From assembly GCF_000620785.1 (NCBI RefSeq), contig NZ_JIAI01000016.1:1-64000 (forward strand): 64,000 nt of DNA. The letters run 5' to 3'. This DNA comes from Actinospineispora acaciae DSM 45401. Lineage in GTDB: Bacteria; Actinomycetota; Actinomycetes; Mycobacteriales; Pseudonocardiaceae. The notes under the pieces are model-generated. The model was given only the letters and a program-made list of their open reading frames with translations, ran no database searches and was not told where the DNA came from. Position numbers and translations under genes: made by a program. Of this stretch, positions 57,606 through 64,000 are shown one piece after another. Position 1 is the stretch's first letter. Each line of letters opens with the position of its first letter.

Positions 57606-58942
57606 GCCCTCGGCACGGCCGTCATGGTCAGCCGGCTCATCCGGGTGACCGTCCGGTAGATCCGCTTGGGGCGGTGGCCGGGCGCGGGCTCCAGCCGCCA
57701 GCGCGAGCCGATAACGGCCATCGTCACGAGCAGCTCCATCCAGGCGAAGTGGTCGCCGATGCACTTGCGGTTGCCGGCCGCGAACGGCAGGTAGGCGCCG
57801 GGCGGCAGGTCCCGGGGTCCCCGGCGCAGCCAGCGGTCCGGGTCGAAGGCCAGCGGATCGGGGTAGGCGTCCGGGTCGCGGTGCACCACCGGGAAGCTGA
57901 GCAGGATCTCCGCGCCGGCCGGCAGCCGGGCCTCCCCCAGGGTCACCTCGGTCGCCGTGCGGCGCATCGTCATCCAGACCGGCGTGGCCAGCCGCAGCGC
58001 CTCGTCGACCACGCACCGGGTGTACTCCAGCCGGGCGATGTCCTCGTAGCGCAGCGGGCGTCCGCCGAGCACCTCGTCCAGCTCGCCGTGCAGCCGGCGC
58101 GCCACGGCGGGATGCCTGCTCACCTCGTGGAACAGGCTGCCCATCGCGCTCGCCGTGGTCTCCGCGCCGGCCAGCAGCAGCGTCTGCAGCTCGTCGCGGG
58201 CCTGGGCGTCCGTCATGCCCCTGCCGGTCTCCTCGTCGCGCGCGGCCAGCACCATGGAGAGCAGGTCGCCCCGGTCCACGTCGTCCGCGCGGTAGGTGCG
58301 GATGACCTCGTCGACGACCCGCCGGAACCGGGTGTTCGCCTCGTCGAACCGCCGGTTCCCCGGGGTCGGCAGCTTCTGCAGCAGGTCGGTCGGGGCCAGG
58401 GTGCGGATCGCCGCCCCGCGCATGACCACCCGCAGCCACCGCAGCACCTCGTCGTGCGAGGCCTGCCCGAGCTCCGAGGAGAACAGCGCCTCCGAGACGT
58501 TGCGCAGCGACAGGTCGTCGAACAGCTCCTGCAGGTCGACGGCCTGGCCCGGGCGCCAGTCGGCGGTCGCGCCCTCGGCGTTGCGCCGCATCAGGTCGAC
58601 GTACTCGGCGATTCGCCTACGGTGGAAGGCCGGCTGCATGAGCCGGCGCTGCCGGTGGTGGAACTCCCCCTCCGAGGTCAGCAGTCCGTTGCCCAGGAAC
58701 GACCGGACCTTGTCCAGCAACCGGCCCTTGCGAAATGCGCCCGACTTTCGCACCAGCACCTCGTGGAATAGCTGGGGCCGCAGAATCACGTACACCTCGA
58801 GCGGGCCGAAGAAAACCCGCACGATATCGCCCTGGGCGCGCAACGACTCCAGGAACGGCATGGGGTTTCCCAACAGCTTGAACAGGTGCCCTACCAGCGG
58901 CAACCGACCTGGAGCCGTAGGCACCTCAACTGTTTCGGGCAT
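57551..58942 (-). CDS. Cytochrome P450
   Basis: A 463-residue P450. N-terminal proline-rich hinge APGRLPLVGHLFKLLGNP, helix I LLLAGAETTASAM (258-263), ExxR E314-R317, PERF-type FDPDRWL, and haem loop PFAAGNRKCIGDHFAW with Cys394. No membrane anchor, so soluble and needing separate redox partners; none is adjacent. Sequence type resembles CYP families acting on lipids or terpenoids, but the substrate is unknown. Its last 18 codons lie antisense to udh. ATG 58942. Confidence 0.93.
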   Translation of the reverse strand: MPETVEVPTAPGRLPLVGHLFKLLGNPMPFLESLRAQGDIVRVFFGPLEVYVILRPQLFHEVLVRKSGAFRKGRLLDKVRSFLGNGLLTSEGEFHHRQRRLMQPAFHRRRIAEYVDLMRRNAEGATADWRPGQAVDLQELFDDLSLRNVSEALFSSELGQASHDEVLRWLRVVMRGAAIRTLAPTDLLQKLPTPGNRRFDEANTRFRRVVDEVIRTYRADDVDRGDLLSMVLAARDEETGRGMTDAQARDELQTLLLAGAETTASAMGSLFHEVSRHPAVARRLHGELDEVLGGRPLRYEDIARLEYTRCVVDEALRLATPVWMTMRRTATEVTLGEARLPAGAEILLSFPVVHRDPDAYPDPLAFDPDRWLRRGPRDLPPGAYLPFAAGNRKCIGDHFAWMELLVTMAVIGSRWRLEPAPGHRPKRIYRTVTRMSRLTMTAVPRAQTGLCLPSGAVQNPPPT

Positions 58943-59074
58943 GACCACCTCGCGAAGGGTAAGATGCGCCGGAAATCGCGAGCGGACCACGTCGTCCTCG
59001 CGTTATATCGAACAGTACGGAGGAGAGCCGGCGGCGACCAGCGGAACGTCGAACAGGACTCGGAAGGACGATTC

Positions 59075-60237
59075 CTATATCACGCTGCGTGATTCGTTAC
59101 GCCGGTCCGGTGAGCCTTGTCGCATGCTTGGCGCAAGGACGAGCACCGGCACCAGCAGCAGGCCGGCCACCGCGACGGCCGGCCGAGGCCCGATCCGGTC
59201 CACGAGCGCTCCGATCAGCGCCGGACCCACCAGGAAGCCCAGGTACCCGCACGTCGCCACGGCCGCGATGGCCCTCCCCGGCGCATCCCGGCCACGCCGC
59301 CCGGCGCTGCTCCACGCCAGCGGCACCACCGCCGAGATGCCCAGACCGACCACCGCGAACCCGACCACCCCGACCCAGGGCACCGGGACCGTGGTCACCA
59401 GCCCGAACCCCGCCAGGGCGACCAGCACCGAGGCCCTGACCACCGCCACCTCGCCGAGCCGGCCGGTGAGCCGGTCCGCGACCAGCCGCACGCCGATCAT
59501 CGTGACCGAGAACGCGAAGTACCCCATCGACGCGACGGCCTCGCTCGCGCCGGAAGCGCTGGTCAGCACGACGGCACTCCAGTCGTTCACGGTGCCCTCG
59601 GCCAGGAACCCACAGAACGCGACGATCCCCAGCGGCAGCAGCGAGCGGCCGGGCAGCGAGAACGCGCCGCTCCCCTGGCCCCGGTCCGGTCCGGTGAGCA
59701 GCAGCCGCCCGGCCGCCCCAGCGCGGCGGCCAGCAGCACGGCGCCGGCCACCGGAAAGTGCACCGAGATCGGCACACCGGCCAGCAGCGCGCCGGAGCCG
59801 GATCCGACCAGGCCGCCGATGTTCCAGTACGCGTGGAAGCCGGCGAAGATCGGCCGGCCGTAGCGCTCCTCCACCCGGGCCGCGTGGGCGTTCATGGACA
59901 CGTCGAGCAGGCTGTTGCCGACCCCGAGCACGGCCAGCGCCGCCACGAACACGCCCAGGTCCGGCGCGAGGGCTACCAGCGGCAGCCCGCCGCACAGGAC
60001 GGCCGCGCCCGCGACCACGCCCCGCCGGCTGCCGATGCGCCCGATCACCGGGCCGGCCGCCACCAGCGCCACCACCGAGCCGGCGGCCAGCGCGAACAGG
60101 CCGACGGCCAGCTCGCCGGGGCTCAGCCCGAGGCGCTGTTGCGCCGCCGGCACCCGTGCCGCCCAGGTGGCGAACCCCGCGCCGCACACGCCGAAGACCA
60201 GCGAGACCCCCACCCGCGCGCGGGCGGCCTCGCGCAC
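59075..60237 (-). pseudogene. MFS transporter, frameshifted
   Basis: Two overlapping frames together give one MFS protein. The first (GTG 60237; VGVSLVFGVCGAGFATWAARVPAAQQRLGLSPGELAVGL ... VAGAVLLAAALG) ends usefully near 59720; the second continues RLLLTGPDRGQGSGAFSLPGRSLLPLGIVAFCGFLAEGTVNDW ... PDRRNESRSVI to 59075. The span is 1163 bp, one base short of a multiple of three, so a single-base loss near 59700-59725, in the GC-rich run, explains it. Either a real pseudogene or a sequencing error. It starts 3 bp after the decarboxylase stop. Confidence 0.85.
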
Positions 60238-60239
60238 GC

Positions 60240-61664
60240 CTAGCCCGGCCGCGACGCCGTCACCAGCAGCGTCGCGGCCGCCGCGCGTATCTCGTCGAGC
60301 AGGATCGCGAGGTCCTCCTCGGTGGTCGCCGGGTTCAGGATGCACGCGCGCAAGGCCTCGGCACCGCCGAGCCTGGTGCCGGTCAGGAACGCGCGGCCGC
60401 GGCGCTGCACCTCGGCTGGGATGGCGCGGTTGAGCTCGTCGAGGCGCTCGTCCGGAATCGCGCCGGGCGGGCGGTAGCGGAACGCGGCGATCGAGGTGGT
60501 CACGGGCGCGAGCGGCTCCAGGTCCTCGGCCCGTTCGACCATGCCGGCCAGCGTCCTGGCCAGGCCGGTGGTCCGCTCGACCAGCGCGACGACCCCGTCC
60601 CGGCCCAGGTGCGACAGCGTGGCCCAGACCCGCAGCGCCCGGAACGGCCTGGTCTGCTCCGTCCCGTACTCGGAGAACCAGCCGAGCCCGTCCGCGCCCT
60701 CGTCACGCAGGTACGACGGCACCAGGCTGAACGCGTCGCGGGCGATCGTCGGGTCGGCGAGCAGCGCGCATCCGCAGTCCACCGGCACGCCCAGCCACTT
60801 GTGCGGGTCCAGGGCGAGCGAGTCGGCGCGCTCCAGCCCGCCGAAGGTCGCGGCGTCGGTGACCGCCCCGAGTGCGCCGTACGCGCCGTCGACGTGGAAC
60901 CACAGGTCGTGCGCGGCGGCCACCTCGGCGATCTCGTCGAGCGGGTCCACCGCCCCGGTGTTCACCGTCCCGGCGCTGGCGGCCACACAGAACGGGCGCC
61001 GCCCGGCCGCGCGGTCCTCGGCCACCGCCGCCCGCAGCGCCGTCACGTCCATCCGGAACGCGGCGTCCACCGGGATCGTCCGCACGTTGCGCGAGCCAAG
61101 CCCGAGCAGCTCGGCGGCCTTGGGCAGGCAGCTGTGCCCCTCGGCGGAGGCGTAGAGCACCAGCGGTGGTTGCCCGGACAGGCCGTCCGCCCTGACGTCC
61201 CAGCCGTCGGCTCGGGCGGCGCGCTGGCGGGCGGCGGCCAGGCAGACGATGGTCGCCATCGAGGCCCCGCTGGTGAGCAGGCCGCCGCCGGGCGGATGCG
61301 GAAAGCCCACCAGCTCGGCCAGCCAGCGCACGACGGTCCGCTCCAACAGCGGCCCGGCGTGCTCGCCGCCCGCGCAGCTCGGGTTGAACGCGGCCGCCAG
61401 CGGCTCGACCAGGACCCCGGCCGGCGACGGCGGCGAGTTGACCCATCCGAAGAACCGGGGGTGGCCGTTGCCCATCGGGTACGGCAACACGCGTTCGCGT
61501 ATGTCGGTGACCAGGTCTTCCAGCGGCCGTCCGGACGGCGGCAGGGCCTGGCCGGCCAGCCAGTCCCGCTCTTCGGCGGGCACCGGCTGCCAGACCGGCC
61601 GCTTCGGTACCGAGGCCAGGTAGTCAGCGACCAGGTCGGCAACGTCCGCCCCCAACTCGTCCAT
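60240..61664 (-). CDS. Pyridoxal-phosphate-dependent group II (aromatic amino-acid-type) decarboxylase
   Basis: A 474-residue DDC-family enzyme: NGHPRFFGWVNSPPSPAGVLVEPLAAAFNPSC, EGHSC (His177 stacks on PLP), VAASAGTVNTGAVDPLDEIAEVAAAHDLWFHVDGAYG (D259), and Lys289 in LALDPHKWLGVPVDCG. It decarboxylates an aromatic or acidic amino acid; the substrate is not clear. ATG 61664 chosen; an upstream in-frame ATG at 61718 is possible. It forms an operon with the frameshifted MFS gene, a likely amine exporter. Confidence 0.9.
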   Translation of the reverse strand: MDELGADVADLVADYLASVPKRPVWQPVPAEERDWLAGQALPPSGRPLEDLVTDIRERVLPYPMGNGHPRFFGWVNSPPSPAGVLVEPLAAAFNPSCAGGEHAGPLLERTVVRWLAELVGFPHPPGGGLLTSGASMATIVCLAAARQRAARADGWDVRADGLSGQPPLVLYASAEGHSCLPKAAELLGLGSRNVRTIPVDAAFRMDVTALRAAVAEDRAAGRRPFCVAASAGTVNTGAVDPLDEIAEVAAAHDLWFHVDGAYGALGAVTDAATFGGLERADSLALDPHKWLGVPVDCGCALLADPTIARDAFSLVPSYLRDEGADGLGWFSEYGTEQTRPFRALRVWATLSHLGRDGVVALVERTTGLARTLAGMVERAEDLEPLAPVTTSIAAFRYRPPGAIPDERLDELNRAIPAEVQRRGRAFLTGTRLGGAEALRACILNPATTEEDLAILLDEIRAAAATLLVTASRPG

Positions 61665-61786
61665 GAGCGCACCATAGAAGCTCGTGCGCACCGCACACCC
61701 ACTCCATACCCCGCACACGCACTGAAGCAGGTGTGCCGGGCACGAACCGGGTGTGTGGGCCGCCGGCCACCGAGGAGGTACGGACG

Positions 61787-62275
61787 ATGACCGTTGTCGT
61801 GGTGATGGGGGTGTCGGGGGCTGGGAAGTCCACCGTGGGGGGTGTGCTGGCCGGGCGGCTGGGAGTGACGTATGCGGAGGCCGACCGGTTCCACCCCGAG
61901 GCGAACATCCGCAAGATGAGCTCGGGCGTGCCGCTCACCGACGAGGACAGGTGGCCGTGGCTGGACACGCTCGCGGAGTGGGTCGGGGCGCATGCCGCGA
62001 GCGGGGGCGTGCTCGGCTGCTCGGCGTTGAAGCGGCGGTACCGCGACGTGCTGCGCGGCGGCGGTCCGGTGTGGTTCCTGCACCTGCGGGTGGACCACGA
62101 CGTGCTGGCCGAACGACTGCGCCACCGCACCGACCACTTCATGCCCGCGTCGCTGCTCGACTCCCAGCTCGCCGCCCTCGAACCGCTCGGCGCCGACGAG
62201 CCCGGCCTCACCGTCGACGCATCCGAACCCGCCGAGCGCATCGTCGCGGCGGCCCTCCATGAATATCAGCCTTGA
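61787..62275 (+). CDS. gntK: Gluconokinase
   Basis: A 162-residue GntK-type kinase: P-loop VMGVSGAGKSTVG, EADRFHPEANIRKMSSGVPLTDEDRWPWLDTL, CSALKRRYRDVLRGG, HFMPASLLDSQLAALEPL. It phosphorylates D-gluconate to 6-phosphogluconate for the pentose phosphate pathway. ATG 61787 after GAGGAGG. No gluconate permease or GntR regulator is adjacent. Confidence 0.93.
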   Translation: MTVVVVMGVSGAGKSTVGGVLAGRLGVTYAEADRFHPEANIRKMSSGVPLTDEDRWPWLDTLAEWVGAHAASGGVLGCSALKRRYRDVLRGGGPVWFLHLRVDHDVLAERLRHRTDHFMPASLLDSQLAALEPLGADEPGLTVDASEPAERIVAAALHEYQP

Positions 62276-62305
62276 CTAATATAGAAGCCACCTTAAACTA
62301 AGAAC

Positions 62306-62626
62306 GTGCACGCCTTCGATGTGCTCGGCGACCCGGTACGGCGCCGGATCCTGGAGCTGCTGGCGGGCGGTGAGCGCAGCTCCGGGCAGATCTGCGCGGT
62401 CATCCAGCGGGAGTTCGGCATCTCCCAGCCTGCGGTGTCCCAACACCTGCGGGTGCTGCGGGACAACGGCTTCGCCACGGTGCGCGCCGAGGGCACCCGG
62501 CGGCTCTACGCCGTCGACTCCGCCCCGCTGCGGGAGGTCGACGAGTGGCTGGAGCCGTTCCGCCGGTTCTGGAGCCAGCGCCTCGACGCCCTGGCCACCG
62601 AGCTCGCCCGCGGAAAGCGCGAGTAG
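62306..62626 (+). CDS. ArsR-family regulator
   Basis: A 106-residue winged-helix protein: AFDVLGDPVRRRILELLAGGERSSGQICAVIQREFGISQPAVSQHLRVLRDNGFATVRAEGTRRLYAVD. No cysteine cluster for metal sensing apart from a single Cys, so it is probably not a metal sensor; it resembles the ArsR group that works with SRPBCC partners. GTG start; a small CTTA-N3-TAAG repeat at 62292-62302 just ahead could be its operator. Follows gntK by 30 bp. Confidence 0.87.
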   Translation: MHAFDVLGDPVRRRILELLAGGERSSGQICAVIQREFGISQPAVSQHLRVLRDNGFATVRAEGTRRLYAVDSAPLREVDEWLEPFRRFWSQRLDALATELARGKRE

Positions 62627-62631
62627 CCGCC

Positions 62632-63513
62632 TCAGCCTGTGCCGAGCCCGGCGCGGTTGGCTCGCGCGCCGGAGGTGTCGGAGCCGCGCTGGGCCATCGC
62701 CAGCAGCCACACCCCGACCAGGGTCAGCGCCAGGCCCAGGCAGCGCGCGCCCAGGGTCTCCTCGGTGGCGAACGGCTCGCCGTACACCACGACGCCGAGC
62801 CCGACGCCGATCACCGGGTCGATCGCCATCATCGCGGCCAGCGAGCCGCCCAGCGGGCCGGCCTGGAACGCCGCCTGGCTGAGCATGGTGCCGCCCGCGC
62901 CGCAGGCCAGCGCCGCCCAGAGCTGCCAGCTGGTGGCCAGGCCGAGGATGCCCTCCGCGTGCAGCACCGCGCCCCAGGCCTTGCCCAACGCCGCCGAGGT
63001 GGCCATCAGCACGCCCGCCGACGCGCCCAGGCACACGCACCGCGTGGTTCCCCGCATCAGCAACCCGCCGCCGAGCGTGCCGGCCAGCACCAGCCCGACC
63101 AGCGCCAGCCCGGGCGTCCAGGCCTCCGCGTCGGCCGGCGCGCCGGGCTGCTCGGGCGGCATCACCGCCAGGAACAGGGCCAGCCCTACCACCACCAGCC
63201 CGGCCGCGAGCATGGCGGGCTGGCTGACCCGCCGCCCGGCCATCCGCTGCAGCACCAGCGCGACCACCAGGCCGATGGTGAGCAGCGGCTGGACCACGGA
63301 CAGGCGGCCGAGGTTCACCGCGACCAGGTGCAGGGTCACGCCGGTGGCCTGCGCGACCACGCCGGCCAGCCAGCTCGGCTTGCCGACCAGCTCGACCATG
63401 AGCCCCGGGTGCAGCGGCGCGCGGCGGCGGGCCCGGAGCGCGCCGTGGTGCTGGAGCACCGACGCCACCCCGAAGCACGTCGCCGCCAGCAGCGACACGA
63501 TCACGGTGAGGGT
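62632..63513 (-). CDS. DMT/EamA-like membrane transporter
   Basis: A 293-residue membrane protein of about nine or ten helices: LLAATCFGVASVLQHHGALR, GLTLH-like VTLHLVAVNLGRLSVVQPLLTIGLVVALVLQRMAGRRV, ACGAGGTMLSQAAFQAGPLGGSLAAMMAIDPVIGVGLGVVVYGEPF. The pattern S.VQPLL..GL and A...gPl..SLa....iDP is that of DMT-like proteins common in actinobacteria (NIPA/EamA relatives). The substrate is unknown. ATG 63513, 32 bp after the glycosyltransferase stop. Confidence 0.8.
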   Translation of the reverse strand, partial: TLTVIVSLLAATCFGVASVLQHHGALRARRRAPLHPGLMVELVGKPSWLAGVVAQATGVTLHLVAVNLGRLSVVQPLLTIGLVVALVLQRMAGRRVSQPAMLAAGLVVVGLALFLAVMPPEQPGAPADAEAWTPGLALVGLVLAGTLGGGLLMRGTTRCVCLGASAGVLMATSAALGKAWGAVLHAEGILGLATSWQLWAALACGAGGTMLSQAAFQAGPLGGSLAAMMAIDPVIGVGLGVVVYGEPFATEETLGARCLGLALTLVGVWLLAMAQRGSDTSGARANRAGLGTG

Positions 63514-63545
63514 CATGGTGTCTCCGACGGTACGCGTGAGCGCGC

Positions 63546-64000
63546 TCAGGCCGTTCGGCGGCGAGCGGTGCCACCCGGTCGTGGGCCCGTGCCGGCGGCC
63601 GGGGCGCTCGCGAGCAGGGCCAGCACCGCCCGCGCCGCGTCCTGCTCCTTGACCACCGAGCTCGGGTCGCGGCGCAGCGACTCGTGCTCGCGGACCACCT
63701 CGGCCAGCTCGGCCACGTCCTTGGGCCACGGCGCCAGGCCGGCCTCGGCAAGGGTGGCGGCGTTGGCGGTGCCGTGGCCCGGGATCGGGCGGAAGGTCAC
63801 GGCCGGCAGCCCGGCGGTGAGCGCCTCGGTCAGGGTCAGCCCGCCCGCGTTGTGCACCAGCACGTCCGCGATGCCCATCAGCTGGTGCACGTCGTCGCGC
63901 CAGCCCAGCGCCACCACGTCCGGGTCGCCGGCGAACTCGGCGCGCAGCCGCTCGTTGCGCCCGCACAGCACGAGCACCTGCGTCGCGCCGGTGCCGGCGA
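63546..64000 (-). CDS. Glycosyltransferase, GT28/MGDG-synthase-like, C-terminal part
   Basis: The gene runs off the window; 151 residues are visible. AGTGATQVLVLCGRNERLRAEFAGDPDVVALGWRDDVHQLMGIADVLVHNAGGLTLTEALTAGLPAVTFRPIPGHGTANAATLAEAGLAPW is the nucleotide-sugar-binding half of a MurG/MGDG-synthase-type GT-B enzyme (NAGGLTLTEAL). It would transfer a sugar to a lipid or metabolite. An in-frame GTG at 63977 is internal. Confidence 0.85.
   Translation of the reverse strand, partial: AGTGATQVLVLCGRNERLRAEFAGDPDVVALGWRDDVHQLMGIADVLVHNAGGLTLTEALTAGLPAVTFRPIPGHGTANAATLAEAGLAPWPKDVAELAEVVREHESLRRDPSSVVKEQDAARAVLALLASAPAAGTGPRPGGTARRRTA

Noticed and set aside
58943..59074. Gene in the gap between the P450 and the frameshifted MFS gene
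   Set aside because: The 132-bp gap has only weak frames with poor codon usage; nothing supported.
58296..61790. 1164-codon open frame on the plus strand
   Set aside because: Antisense to the P450, MFS and decarboxylase genes; the translation is Ser/Arg/Pro-rich without domains, while the opposite strand encodes clear families.

Overview
The window is very GC-rich DNA with dense, often overlapping genes, many GTG starts and start/stop-coupled operons. Its gene families (Methyltransf_19-type methyltransferase, XRE/TPR regulators, ANTAR regulator, DUF664, KptA, many TetR/IclR/MarR/ArsR regulators) point to a filamentous or morphologically complex actinomycete, Streptomycetales/Pseudonocardiales-like. 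I cannot place the order or genus from sequence alone. No rRNA, CRISPR, prophage or origin was seen; there is one tRNA.

Layout. 1-343: right end of an IS481-like element that interrupts a palindromic repeat. 387-2162: lipoprotein, TetR regulator and VOC protein around a GTAC-array operator. 2159-7929: a livKHMGF branched-chain amino-acid ABC operon with an ANTAR response regulator upstream. 8034-8107: an odd tRNA-Leu(CAA). 8135-11841: SnoaL-like protein, AraC regulator, siderophore-type binding protein and MFS exporter. 11814-18192: small housekeeping or stress genes (methyltransferase, Nudix, DHFR-like, ArsR-SRPBCC fusion, XRE, CynX-type MFS, SHOCT, KptA, DUF664). 18324-20384: a CopB-type P-ATPase behind a CsoR-like operator. 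20368-27480: an IclR-controlled cluster that I read as orotate/dihydroorotate catabolism. 27623-32140: TetR, a short Clp ATPase, YggT, PCMT and S4 protein. 32141-34518: cytochrome bd oxidase. 34648-36641: degenerate MBL protein, MazEF-like toxin-antitoxin pair and MarR. 36737-41360: MarR-controlled aromatic-degradation operon ending in fumarylacetoacetase. 41329-42981: TetR/epoxide-hydrolase divergon. 42962-47682: Tat-exported DUF1501 with DUF1800, and a two-component system. 47703-49930: XRE-TPR regulator plus SLOG-like protein. 49935-57605: oxidative uronate/glucarate pathway with its own IclR regulator. 57551-64000: P450, frameshifted MFS gene, aromatic amino-acid decarboxylase, gluconokinase, ArsR, DMT-like exporter and a glycosyltransferase cut by the window end.

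How genes work together. In the first catabolic cluster, a class 1B dihydroorotate dehydrogenase, its PyrK-like electron-transfer partner, a dihydroorotase-type amidohydrolase and an M20 carbamoylase can convert orotate via dihydroorotate and carbamoyl-aspartate to aspartate. They come with an MFS transporter and an IclR regulator, whose probable site TGGAAA-N4-TTTCCA occurs at both promoters. In the second, uronate dehydrogenase, glucarate dehydratase and 5-dehydro-4-deoxyglucarate dehydratase form the oxidative hexuronate route toward 2-oxoglutarate semialdehyde. A sugar-porter MFS belongs to it, and a second IclR site (GTTCACRTATRTGAC) occurs at the divergent promoter and before the transporter.

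A family of exactly 46-bp intergenic palindromes (four complete, one cut by the IS) sits immediately 3' of genes. Their inner stems vary while pairing is kept, which suggests a lineage-specific terminator or mobile hairpin.
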